Origin: Uloborus plumipes
Taxonomy: Eukaryota > Arthropoda > Arachnida > Araneae > Uloboridae
Direction: 5' to 3'
NCBI GenBank assembly: GCA_038373865.1
Contig: JAXGGA010006593.1
Span: 1-64,000 of the forward strand
DNA: 64,000 bases
Shown here piece after piece: positions 1-10,248 of the stretch; positions within the stretch are counted from its first letter, which is position 1, and each line of letters starts with the position of its first letter. The position numbers were made by a program, and so were the translations under genes. The notes beneath the pieces are model-generated. The model searched no databases. It had not been told where the DNA came from and saw only the letters and a program-made list of their open reading frames with translations.

Positions 1-795
1 TTGACCTTTATTATGGCATAGCTGTGCCCCGCGGTTTCACCCACGTTTATAAGATAACAATCTATAAAAAAACTATTTTAATTACATCACGCTATGGTAT
101 GTGTATATCTTAACACTATTATATATGCGAAAGTTTGGATGTATGTATGTTTGTTCCTCTTTCGCGCAAAAACTACTGAATGGATTTTAATGAAACTTCT
201 ACCATAATGTAGCTTATACATCAGAATAACACATAGGCTATAATTTATAACGATATTCGAAAAAGCTCGATTGGTAGCGCCTTTTTCGTTCCAATTTAAG
301 GTACATTTTTCGCATAAATCCGCGAAGGTTTCCAACAAACTAATTCAATATTTAGTGCATTATCTCAACTCCCTGTCGATAGGTAGAATTGCGTGTATCA
401 TTTTCGCTTTTCGCATTAAATTTTCAAGGCTATTCTCAAGTCAAATAAAAGTTTTTTTTCAGCTTCATGGTTAATATCCAGGCTTTTACATACACTGGAA
501 ACGTTCGCGCGCCCGCTCGCTAACGAACTTTTACCATGATTTGTATTTAAAACATTTTGTAGTCTTAGTTTGGAGGCTTTTAACATTAATGAAATTTTTG
601 CAATAGTCCAGGAAATTAATCAATTATTCAATGTTAGGAAAGTTCTTCATAAAATCAAACATGCTCTGCCCACCATTAGAAATGACCCAAGTAACGTAGA
701 AAAACTCTTTGCATTAGCCCAGATTTTTTTTGATCTGGACTAAGCCTAGACTATTTTTGCTAAAACCGCCAAGTTAAATTTTAATATCTCCCCGG
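1..795. repeat. Helitron-like non-coding repeat, left edge of window
   Basis: No coding sequence is recognisable. Near 20-50 there is a GC-rich motif (ccccgcggtttcacccacgt) and near 150-210 a segment (cgcgcaaaaactactgaatg followed by gattttaatgaaac) of a kind I associate with insect and arachnid Helitron-type or other non-autonomous repeats. Near 790 a possible hairpin (cccgggcaaagcc) resembles the 3' terminal hairpins of those repeats and a similar motif at about 8951-8964. The assignment is from memory of repeat families, and no boundaries can be fixed because the left end is outside the window. Confidence 0.3.
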
Positions 796-1598
796 GCAAA
801 GCCAGAAAAAGTGAGCCTGGCACTGAAAATTTTTTTTTCTTTGTTTTAAGGAGTTTTTTCTATTAAATGAAAGAAAAATGTTCATAGTTTATGGTACAAG
901 CAACAAAAGTTTCAAAAATATTTTTTTTATTATTTTTAATGTGGAGGTCAATAATAAACTTTTAAAAACTTGATTTTTTTCTCAATACATATTTCTGATT
1001 CAAAAACAGATAATTTCATTTTTATTGTCAAGAAAACTATTTTTTTGTAAAAGGCATTTTTAGGGAATATAATTAATATTTTAAAAGCATTTAAATGTAA
1101 TTAATTAAATAAATTAAGTTCCTTAATTTAATAAGCATATCATATAAAAGATCTCTTGTCACACAAGTGATATTTGACATACAAAAGTTTTTGTTAGGAC
1201 ACTTAAAATAACTTTATGTTTCTGATTTTTTGCAATCAAAGGTAAAACACATTGTTGATAAAACAAAACTAAACATTTTAAATTGATACCTTTTTTCTGA
1301 CCCTTAACTGACCAATCACCTGTGTGACATTTATTATCACCTGCATGACATTTACTATCACCTGTGTGACTAATAAAACAGGTTCCAAATAGCAGTAAGA
1401 ATTTTTTAAAATTCATTTGGTTCCAGCAGAGGGCGCTAATAAAATATTTTTTAAAAAGAAATTTAATATTTTTCTGTTTTAAAATCTGGAAACTCTATTT
1501 ATTCTTTCAATTCCTTAAATTTAGCCAGTTTGCATCTGCAGATTAAACTATTATTCTAATATTGATTATAAGAATTTAGTTTTATTTTAAAACTGAAC

Positions 1599-3108
1599 AT
1601 GGAAGATGACGAGAAAAGTTTAAAGCATAATTTAAGTCAGAAAAAGTACAAGTGAAAGAAGACTGAAAATGATCCAGATTTTAAATCGAATCAAAATAAA
1701 ATGAGTGAATCAAGCAGAAGAAATAGAATTTCAAAAATGAGCACCAGTCAACTGAAAGCGTATCGAAGTGCAGCAGCAGAAAGGAAACGTAAATCTCGTG
1801 AAAATAAGAAAAGGAAAGAATTTGAATCAAGTGAACAGCAAAGTGAAGCAAAATATTCTGAATCTCTAAATGGCCAATCTTTTGGTTCATATAAGAAACC
1901 TCAGTCACTTGGGAAAGCAGTGAAAAGATGTGCAAGAAACTTTGCAGCTTCTCCACGCAAGCAAAAAGCAGTTGTAATGGGACTAGCTAAAAGAGTGGGG
2001 TTGGAATTGACTAATAAAATGGACATTATTTTATCAACTTTTAAAAGCGAGGACGTTGAAGAAGTAGTGAAGAAGTAGTAGTTAGTAGTAAGTGAAAAAA
2101 AAATTTTTACAGACCTGATATATTATACCAATGTGCTGGTATGAAAGAAACCATCTGATGTTGGGAAAAAGTTAAAAAATGACTTTTAGGAAGTTCTATT
2201 TGACTATGTACTTAAGAGAAGCTTTTGCTGTATTCAAAGATTCTCATCCTGACATGAAAATCAGTTTTACAGTTTTCAAAGACTTGCGTCTAACAAACGT
2301 ACTTTTGATGAAAAATACTCCACCAGATCAATGCTGTTGTGAAATACATGAGAATTTTCTTTTAAAGCTTAAAGGTTTAAATATAACTTATGATTCATCA
2401 TTTTGGAACATATTTTTGTATGAAGGGAGCACTTAAAACTGTTGGAATGAAACAGGCTAGAATTGTTTCGATGGCAAAAACATCAGAACAAATGTTGACC
2501 TTAAGAAGTTTATAAAGTGGCAACAATGGGAAAAAACAGACACAGTGCTGGTTATACAGTGTTACCTGAAGACACATGTTCAGCATTGAAAAAGGAAATT
2601 GAAAATGACTATCCGCAATTTTTGGAGCATGTAAATATTAAAATATTTCAGGAAAAAGAATTTCTCCCGGATAAAAGTGCAAAAGGAAAACGAATTCTAT
2701 ATTGCGACTTTGCTATGGGGTATTCGTACAAATAAACCAAAACGAAATACAGTCGGCACTGTGGAGTAGAAAAACAGTTACATTATTCACTGTAGCTGTA
2801 TTTTTAATCGGGAAATGCAGTACATATTTGGTATGCTCAGACACTCAACATAAAGACAAAAATGTTGTAGCTGCCAATCTGCTTAAAAGCATAACAGAAA
2901 CTTCAGTTGGAAATACACCGCCACATCCCATGATAAAAGTAGTCGATGGAATTGGAGGTTTGGCTAAGTCAATGGTTCGTATAGAAGTCATGGCCAAGCA
3001 CGGTGAAGTTGTTGTGCAGTCTGCGAGAGATTTTTTTTCTTGTTGCGGAAAAACTTTTTAGTCAAACCAATGTTTTATTTAATTCCAATAAAGAAATAAA
3101 ACAAACCA
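1599..3108 (+). pseudogene. Transposase-like protein of an unclassified DNA transposon, 5' part, frameshifted
   Basis: Three open segments belong to one broken protein. 1701-2078 is the basic N-terminal part, rich in Arg, Lys and Ser with a SPRKQKAVV motif. 2179-2436 is the middle part, with the stretch NVLLMKNTPPDQCCC that looks like a Cys-rich knuckle. 2517-3061 holds the block NQNEIQSALWSRKTVTLF, then a segment with DGIGGLAKSMVR. An ATG at 1599 opens a short leader that hits a stop before 1701. I know this block order from large, poorly named proteins in cnidarian and chelicerate genomes, in which an SDG-(aromatic/Gln)-K-N-K block and a HG(K)-DGIGG block follow. Here the SDG block has been deleted, so DGIGG comes directly after HPMIK. 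Several stops and shifts, including slippage at the T tract near 3030, make it inactive. The reaction is assumed to be DDE-type transposition; I could not verify catalytic residues. Confidence 0.6.
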
Positions 3109-3478
3109 GGGTCATTCCACGTCAAATCAACACAATTTGGTACAATTTTAGGACGGCCCGTCACAGATTTGTATGAAACTTGGTACATGAAGAGATTTAA
3201 CCTAGTTATGAACAAAAACCATAGGAAAAAAAATTTCTTTCACTTCATTCGAAAGTTATTAATTATTAATTATTCAAATTTTCATTAAAAAATGTCACAC
3301 TTTGAGCCGGTTAATGCTCATTTTCTCAGAAACCATAAAAGATACAAGCTTGAATTTGGTCTTGTTTTAAAGCTCTTTAAATGTGCATTAATTTGATGTG
3401 CAACTTGATGATGTTAGAAAATATTAAATTTAAAATTTAATTAAATTTAATTTTAAAATTTAAATTTCTCAAAAACGG

Positions 3479-4019
3479 ACAATTTTAAAATTCTGAAAAA
3501 AATCCCAAAATTACTTTGTATTATCCTTTCACATCTCACCAAGTTTCAGAATGGGATCTTGATGGGATCAGATGATATAGGGAGGATAAGTTTCACATAT
3601 CTGAGAAAAATTGGAGTATTGTGCTGAATAATAAGTTTTTTTATCTATAAAAAAAGATGAAATATTTCCATAAGGGGTAAAATATTATAATTAAATACTT
3701 TTTATAATCTAAACTAGAGAATGGGTTGAACAAAGATATGTATATCTCAGATGGGGCAGCCGTACAGTATAAAAATAAAAAGAATTTTTTAAATCTATGC
3801 TAATATGAAAGAGAATTGTGGCATTTTTCAGCCACTGCTCATGGTAATTTAAAATTTAATTATATGTTTTTTTAACTTAAATTTTTCAAATTTTAAAATT
3901 CTGAAAAAATTTACAAAATTACTTAATATTATCTTCTCACATCTCACCAAGTTTTAGAATGGGATCTTGATAGGATCAAATGATACAAGGAGGACAAGTT
4001 TCGTGCATATGAAAAAAAC
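3479..4019 (+). repeat. Direct repeat pair of ~140 bp within the foldback element
   Basis: The segment 3479-3618 (containing cacatctcaccaagtttcag and ggatcttgatgggatcagat) recurs at about 3890-4019 with roughly ten per cent divergence. The second copy lies just past the point where the left arm stops matching the right arm. This suggests a local rearrangement during formation of the inverted duplication. Confidence 0.65.
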
Positions 4020-4104
4020 TAAAAAAAATAGCGCAGGGAACGAAAAATAAACTGCTAATAGTTATGTAAACACGTCCAATGAGTTACATAAAGTTTAAAT
4101 GAAA

Positions 4105-5345
4105 TTAATATAATAAAAAATTTTTAAAAAATTCATAGATAAACTTATTTTTAGTAAAAGAAAACGTCAACCATATAATACGTTTTTTCGATGTTTTAGT
4201 CTCCAAGCTGCAAAATCTTTCAATCTTATTCTTTTCTTCAGCTAGTAGAGTATATGTCCCACCCGTTCGTGTAATGGGTTTTACTTTGCAAATAATGCCC
4301 GGGTAGAAACAAGGTATCCAAAGCATATCAGGTACTGATGTATATGAAAATGAAGGAAAAGGTCGTGGTAGGAATGAGTGGAGGAAAGTGACTTTCACGT
4401 TTTTGTCTTCATTTTTGACCAAAACATAACTTAAACACCATTTTTATCATATATGGAAATCACATATCTATTTCGGTCTTTCAGTTCAACCTTTTCTTCA
4501 GTTAAGATAACAGAATATTCGGTTGATGATGGAAAAAAAGAAAATGTTTTGGCACTCACCCAGGCTAAAGGGAATAAAAGCATGCAGCTTTTGGGTATCT
4601 GGTATTGACACTGCTTGCTCGAAATACAATGAGAGATAGATTCTGTATTTTCAAAGTATTCCACTTGAGTGGCGTAACTGAAGTTTATGGTCTTTGAAAA
4701 CTTAGATTTTGTCCATTGTAGTGTTAGAAATAAGTCGTCGTCAGTCGCATTTTGGGACCAAAAATTTTGAGTTGACGCCCTGATTTTAAACTCTAGGCGC
4801 TAAATTTCACGCCTGAAATTTTGCAGCACATTAAGCTCCCCCCCCCCCCCCCCGAACTCATTGGGACTTAGACCCGAAAGATAAATTTGGAAAGTTACTA
4901 AATATGCAACAAATTTTGTCTTTAAAAAAAAATCACTTTTTTATATGCGTATTTCACGGATCTTTTTGAATACGCTATCAGAAGTACAGCATTTTTATTT
5001 GTTGCATTTTTTTTCTCAAATATTTGGATATATATCTGTTTGATTCATTAAGACTGATACTTAGGTTGTTTATTTTGACGCCTAAATTTAAATTCTTATT
5101 TCTAACACTGGCCCACTGGTATTGGTACAGTTGCATAGGCGTCATAATTTGATTTTCGAATGGCCTTTGAGGACTTGCCTTAGCTGTCTTTTGAGCGTAC
5201 CAGCTATGCCATCACATGGGCCTTTACCATGAGCAGTGGCTGAAAAATGCCACAATTCTCTTTCATATTAGCATAGATTTCAAAAATTCTTTTTATTTTT
5301 ATACTGTACGGCTGCCCCATCTGAGATATACAAAACTTTGTTCAA
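4105..5345 (-). pseudogene. Transposase-like relic inside the nested element (same family as the outer one)
   Basis: Read on the minus strand, the region 5345-5160 gives YISDGAAVQYKNKKNF, then a stop, then WHFSATAHGKGPCDGIAGTL. These are the SDG and HGK-DGIGG blocks that the outer copy has lost or changed. The frame is then interrupted by a 392-bp hAT element (4719-5110). The C-terminal part continues at 4664-4431 (SSTEYSVILTEEK) and 4422-4105, which has VTFLHSFLPRPF and a TRTGGTYTLLAEE stretch typical of the family's C-terminus. At least three stops or shifts make it non-functional. It belongs to the same superfamily as the outer element, so this is a relative inserted into a relative. Confidence 0.6.
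4719..5110. mobile_element. Small non-autonomous hAT element (MITE) nested in the foldback transposon
   Basis: The inverted termini AGTGTTAGAAATAAG (4720-4734) and CTTATTTCTAACACT (5095-5109) match perfectly over 15 bp. With one extra base each, the ends read TAGTG and CACTG, near the hAT consensus CAGTG. The 8-bp flanks GTCCATTG (4711-4718) and GCCCACTG (5111-5118) agree at six of eight positions, as expected for an aged hAT target duplication. The interior has no coding potential and carries a C homopolymer near 4838-4852. It splits the minus-strand transposase relic, so it is the youngest of the three nested insertions. Confidence 0.7.
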
Positions 5346-5953
5346 CCCATTCTCTAGTTTAGATTATAAAAAGTATTTAATTATAATATTTTACCCCTTA
5401 TGGAAATATTTCATCTTTTTTTATAGATAAAAAAATTAATTATTCAGCACAATACTCCAATTTTTCTCAGATATGTGAAACTTATCCTCCCTATATCATC
5501 TGATCCCATCAAGATCCCATTCTGAAACTTGGTGAGATGTGAAAGGATAATACAAAGTAATTTTGGGAATTTTTTCAGAATTTTAAAATTGTCCGTTTTT
5601 GAGAAATTTAAATTTTAAAATTAATTTTAATTAAATTTTAACTTTAATATTTTTTAACATCATCAAGTTGCACATCAAATTAAAGCACATTTAAAGAGCT
5701 TTAAAACAAGACCAAATTCAAGCTTGTATCTTTTATGGTTTCTGAGAAAATGAGCATTAACCGGATCAAAGTGTGGCATTTTTTAATGAAAATTTGAATA
5801 ATTAATAATTAATAACTTTCGAATGAAGTGAAAGAAAAATTTTTTTCTATGGTTTTTGTTCATAATTAGGTTAAATCTCTTCATGTACCAAGTTTCATAC
5901 AAATCTGTGACGGGCCGTCCTAAACAGTGTGATGATTTGACATGGAATGACCC

Positions 5954-6118
5954 ACCACTAAAAATCTTAACCTGTGGTGTTTTGTTCCTGCGGTTCCAGG
6001 AATAAGGGGAATTCATCATTTTGAGGTGGTCTTTGAAAATGTTTCCGAATTAATTGGATACGTTAATTCTCAACAGAAAGAACCATCCATCAGGATTTCC
6101 TATGAAGACCGAATATGA
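5954..6118 (+). pseudogene. Transposase-like protein, C-terminal part of the outer element
   Basis: When the nested element is ignored, the frame that reaches 3108 continues here without a stop to a TGA at about 6116-6118. It includes VPGIRGIHHFEVVFENV and ISYEDRI. This corresponds to the C-terminal region of the family, comparable with the SSTEY region of the nested copy. It is the 3' remainder of the pseudogene at 1599-3108, separated by 2.8 kb of later insertion. Beyond it, 6119-6430 shows no further coding sequence. Confidence 0.55.
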
Positions 6119-6855
6119 AACAGAAAGTCATATTCGTACAATTCTGTAAAAAAGGTGGACTATAATGAATTTCTGTCATGCATAGGAGTGTAAATAATTG
6201 GAAGTGGCCTAATCATCCTATCAGTTAAACTCCTTCATAGCGTTTTTCAGCACATTTCTAAAAATTTAATCACGAGCCGGAAAGGGTTAAAAAGATTGTT
6301 ACCAAGAAATTGTAAATACTCGTTTAGCATTTAAATTTAGATATTTGCTGTAACTTATTTGTATTCGTTCATATGTATTAATAAAATACTAGCTATTGTC
6401 CTTAAATTACTCGATTTACTTGTAAATGTTGCATGATGTCACTCAGGTGATACCCATGGTCACACAGGTGATAGAAGTAAAGCAACTTTTTCTGTATGAA
6501 AAACTATTATTTTAGTATTTTTACTTACAGATTCATTTAATTTAGTTCTTTTGGTAAATGGATTTAAAAAAAATAATAATAGTTCTAATCAAAATTCACA
6601 GAAATATATATATTTCAATATGTTGTACGTTTTTTTCATTACAAAAAGGTCACACAGGTGATACAAGTTTTAAGTGCTTAAAAAGTAATTTCAAATTAAT
6701 TTTTTCAGTAAATTTCTGCAAAAATGTTTTAATATGACACCCAGGATGGATTTACATAAAGAAAAAGTTTGACTTTTTTTATACATATGATGTTAAGTAA
6801 AGTTGTACTTGAGAGTGTGAGTTCAAATGTCACACAGGTGATTCTGGCTTCGCCC

Positions 6856-7091
6856 CCCCCCCCCGAAAGTTCTCTAACTTCTCCCCTCTGTAATTAATTT
6901 GATTTTCGATCTCCCTTGGATTTCTCCCAGGAATCTCCTCAACCAATCAGAGGTTGGCTCTACTCCAGCTAGTCGCCCCCTCCGGGGGTCTCATATCCAC
7001 TAATAAGATGACTGGAAGGTAGGGGGCTTCGCCCCAGGTACTTCCAACTTCGAATTTAGACTTTCGTCCTAGTCTTAGTTGTAAGAAAATA
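6856..7091. other. Non-coding spacer with GC-rich hairpins
   Basis: No gene is visible. Two short inverted repeats stand out in an AT-rich context: gccccctccgggggtc near 6975 and gggggcttcgcccc near 7022. Hairpins of this kind often sit near the 3' ends of Helitron-type elements, and the region lies immediately before one. Confidence 0.35.
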
Positions 7092-8975
7092 TCTACTTAT
7101 ATTAAAAACTGAGTATCTAACTATCTAACTATCTTTCTATGTCACGCTTCTTTCTCCTGAACGCCAATGAACTGAAAGTCGAACCAGGTACCGATGGATA
7201 GGTAATTTTTCAGGCTTCATTATTTTCAATTTATATAGTTATACGATTTTAATTAGCAAATGTATCAATTAATAAGTAGTCAAATTTAAAGCGATTAAGC
7301 CTAATAAATGATTAAATATGAAATCCATTGTTGAAACGTAGTTGCTATGAAAGATTGATAACAATGATAATGAGAATTTTGAATAAAGGCTTAACTAAAT
7401 CAAACACGAAACTCATAAGCGGGCCACTTACATAGTATTTTTATCGCTAGCTACTTGTAATATTTTGAAACATTCATTTGTTGAAAAGCCATCTACTTAT
7501 ATTAAAAACCGAGTATCTATGTCTGCTTTTTTCCTTTGAGCGAGCTGAAGTTACTGAAACTTTCCTCACCATCTTTAAGACGCGAAGCATCTCAATAATT
7601 CGAATGATTTTTTTATATAGGAAAAAAGTAAAGGCGCGAAGCGCCTGTTAGCGAGCCGACTTGGCGGGGAGTAGATTCTTGAAATTTTCCTCACTACTTT
7701 CAGGGCACAAAGTGCCCGTGCAACGCCGGGCCACGTGCGTGGTATGTCTTGAAATCGAATGAACGATAAATTCTATCAAATAATATAACTTCAGAATGAG
7801 GTAAAAGTTAGAGAAGGGGGACGTTGTGCATCAACATGCAGCAGGAAGCTAATCTAGCTGCCCTGGCAGCTAGTGTATCCTTAAACAATGTGCTTTTATA
7901 GTGCTTTGAAACGTGCAAATATTATTTTGTAGTATAAATTGTATTTTTTATTAGTAGATTGTTCACTTTATCAATTATTTTCACGAGTTTTGTTCATTTG
8001 TTTTAAAGTATCGGTAACGTAATCGCTAGATGAGATTGATAACTGATATATGAATTAGGTTCATTATTTTTCAATTTGATGGAGCTTTAAATGCAACTTT
8101 TTGGCATTTCTTAAAATTGTTTGCGTTCATTTGGCACTTTCTAGGGGTATTTCCAGTTGAGCAGTTACTTAGTATCCAATTGAACAGGAATTTTGCCAAG
8201 TTTGTTGCAAGATTTTAATAACCGGTTAATCCAAGCAAATTGGAAGGTACGGGGGTCTCTGGGGTGCTAAATGCTAAATGCAAGATTTTAATAACTGAGA
8301 TGCTCGGCGATTTTTTTTTCAACTGACGCCAGTTTTTGTGCCAAAGACTATGTAAAAATACTTTACTTCTTACACTACGTAACCAAAATAAAACAATTAT
8401 TGTCTGATATTTATCGACTGTGGCAAAATCTTAATCATCGAAATACTACTCCCGCATTTGAAAAGTTCAGTTTTTTTTTCTTTTGTTGGCCGATTCCGTA
8501 TGTATCCAATAAAACCCTTTTTAAAATTACGTCAAAACGTAAGGTTATCCTCATACTAAATTAATCAAACCCTTAAACAAGACTACATTACCATTAATTT
8601 GCATTTTTTCACAAATAATTGTAAAATGTTCCCTATTAATTCCGAAATCATTGAGGACAAAAAGTTTTAGCGTCATTTTATGGTCAGCAATAGTATCTCA
8701 GCATTTGATGCCTATTTCTCTGAGACAAAAATTAGTGACATAATAATAATTAATGTATTTTCATAAAGTAGGGAGGGGAGCAAAATTATCCTAGGTATCC
8801 CAAAGCAGTTACCGCAAATTCGGTGAAATTTTAAAAATCGTCAAAGTGGTGTGTTTTGGGTTCTTTCAGTTCAGGAGGAAAAAAAACCAAATTTATATAT
8901 TTGCTGTATATATTGTATTATAAATTGTTTCTATAAATTATTATTGACTCAGGCAAAGCTGGGTATTTTTGCTAG
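7092..8975 (+). mobile_element. Candidate non-autonomous Helitron
   Basis: It starts with TCTACTTATATTAAAAAC directly after an A, and ends with GCTAG directly before a T, so the limits obey the Helitron A-T insertion rule (5' TC, 3' CTRR). A weak hairpin (aggcaaagctgg) lies about ten bases before the 3' CTAG. There is no Rep/helicase coding sequence. A second copy of the same 5' terminus at 7492 suggests a nested relative. Termini alone are weak evidence in AT-rich DNA. Confidence 0.4.
7492..7873 (+). mobile_element. Second, nested Helitron-like unit of 382 bp
   Basis: The 5' end repeats the terminus seen at 7092 (TCTACTTATATTAAAAAC followed by GAGTATCTA). The 3' end carries a perfect 7-bp stem, AGCTGCC (7856-7862) and GGCAGCT (7865-7871), running into CTAG before a T. 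The interior includes the hairpin ggcgcgaagcgcc near 7635. No coding sequence is present. The shared start with the outer unit supports two related insertions. Confidence 0.4.
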
Positions 8976-9630
8976 TATATATATATATAAAATAACAGAA
9001 TTGTAAGAAGAAAGACGAAGAGACCACACCAAAAGCCCATAGATGCGCAAAGCAGCTAAACTACAAAGCCAAGTATATAATAATACAAATAAAAATAATA
9101 ATGAAATAGAAAATGGCACATTAGGAGAAGTGAAAGGAGAAAGGTTGAATCCAGAGCTCATCAGCCGTGGGGGATTCAAGAGTGGTCGAAAGACCAAAAA
9201 ATTTAAATATAAACTATAAAGAGGATGTTTAAGTTCAAAATATGCAGTCTACAGATCTTCATTGGGCAAAAAAGCACCAATGCGAGTCTGCAAACCGTAC
9301 ATTAGAACAAAAACCTAAAACTAAAAGCAGGGGTTTCGCCTCGACCGATTAGGAATAAAATTCCCAAAAATCAGCCACCCACAGTACGGTCCTGCTATGA
9401 AAATAAAAACATCTCACCTGAAATTCCGCGTGACAAAAACCAAAATAATATCCAGCAAATCAAGAGGCAGTCCAGTTGTCAATGTAAAAATCAAAAAAAT
9501 GTAAATCCGTGTCCAAAAAACAAATCCTAATTCGTTCCAGTCTCCATTTACACGTGCTCAAAAAATGTCCACCACTGCAATCCTGAACTGGTTTCTTCCA
9601 GCGATTTCATACGTTTAAACAGTTAAACAT
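8976..9630. other. Non-coding stretch downstream of the reverse-transcriptase fragment
   Basis: It begins with a short (AT)n tract. An 82-codon minus-strand frame at 8949-9197 has no recognisable motif and overlaps the Helitron-like end. The stretch lies on the 3' side of the minus-strand reverse-transcriptase fragment, so it may be the decayed 3' part of that retroelement, but no endonuclease motif was recognised. Confidence 0.3.
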
Positions 9631-10248
9631 TTACAGTGAAGCAAAGTCGTTATTAAGGGTTATACTTGAGCAAACATTTTCAATTAGATTTTTTGGAAAA
9701 TTGTTGTCAAACAGTTTATTTTTAAGAAGAAAAAATTCTAAATTAAAAGCAGTTTCAGTATTACAAATTCTTTTAATTCGCAAGGCTTGTGAAACAATGA
9801 TGCCAATGAAAACTTTTTTGCTAAGACAGGAATTATAATCTTGTAGGCTATTGACTTTGAATTGGAATTCACGTCTTTTTTCATAAATCGTAGTGTAACA
9901 GAGGGAGCCAATTTCTATGTTAATATCCAGGAAATTAAAAAACTTTTGATTTTGACTAGTTTTTTTAAGCGTTAAGGAGTTATGATATATAGTTTTGCTG
10001 AGCTCAGAGAAATTGGAAAAATTAATGCATAAAAGGTCATCAATGTATCTACAACAGAGAGGTGTAGAGGATGGGTTTTCAATCGAAAATTTTCTTTCAT
10101 AAAACAAGAGAAAAAGGTTGGCAAGGGTTGAACTAAAACTAGCTCCCATTGCAATACCATTAATTTGCTGAAAACATGAATTACCATTTTTAAAAAAATT
10201 ATTGAAAATGCAAAATTTAAACAGATTAAGAAAAAAGCTTTCATTCAA
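9631..10248 (-). pseudogene. Reverse transcriptase fragment, Penelope-like type likely
   Basis: This 205-residue open frame contains reverse-transcriptase core motifs in the right order. QINGIAMGASFSSTLANLFL (residues about 28-47) corresponds to the QxxGxxMGxxxSxxLANL motif. CRYIDDLL (about 66-73) holds the YxDD catalytic box. FLDINI (about 106-111) matches the FLD motif that follows. The C-terminal part has SQALRIKRIC, like the thumb region of Penelope-like RTs and related non-LTR enzymes. The fingers domain upstream and any GIY-YIG endonuclease are missing, so this is a truncated copy. The core is intact over 205 residues, which suggests fairly recent insertion. The assignment to Penelope-like rather than another non-LTR clade is tentative. 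Confidence 0.65.

Larger units (their letters stand above)
3109..5953. mobile_element. Nested foldback transposon, ~740-bp inverted arms, ACCA target duplication
   Basis: The ends are GGGTCATTCCACGTCAAATC at 3109 and its near inverse complement ending at 5953. The two arms (about 3109-3853 and 5220-5953) are near-perfect inverted copies. The flanks are ACCA (3105-3108) and ACCA (5954-5957), which looks like a 4-bp target-site duplication. Removing the element plus one ACCA leaves an open frame through the outer pseudogene, which is strong evidence for a clean insertion. Each arm carries the SDGAAVQYKNKKNF block (plus strand near 3748, minus strand near 5313), so the arms contain transposase-coding sequence and the left arm is probably an inverted duplication of the right part. 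A direct repeat also occurs inside (about 3479-3618 resembles 3890-4019). Confidence 0.7.
1157..6846. mobile_element. Decayed autonomous transposon with subterminal GTCACACAGGTGATA repeats
   Basis: Copies of a 15-nt motif close to GTCACACAGGTGATA flank a transposase-like pseudogene. On the left there is one copy near 1157 in plus orientation and several between 1315 and 1370 in reverse orientation. On the right there are copies near 6437, 6458, 6649 and 6828, all in plus orientation. Clustered subterminal repeats on both sides are typical of DNA transposon ends where transposase binds. The true termini are uncertain. A 14-bp imperfect inverted pair (796-809 gggcaaagccagaa and 6842-6855 ttctggcttcgccc) may mark them, but the left member also resembles other repeats in this window. 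The interior holds the pseudogene in two parts (1701-3061 and about 5954-6118), separated by the nested insertion at 3109-5953. Confidence 0.55.

Noticed and set aside
796..6855. GGGCAAAGCCAGAA / TTCTGGCTTCGCCC as terminal inverted repeats of the outer transposon
   Set aside because: The left member resembles other cccgggcaaagcc repeats in the window and no target duplication is visible, so I did not use it to set boundaries.
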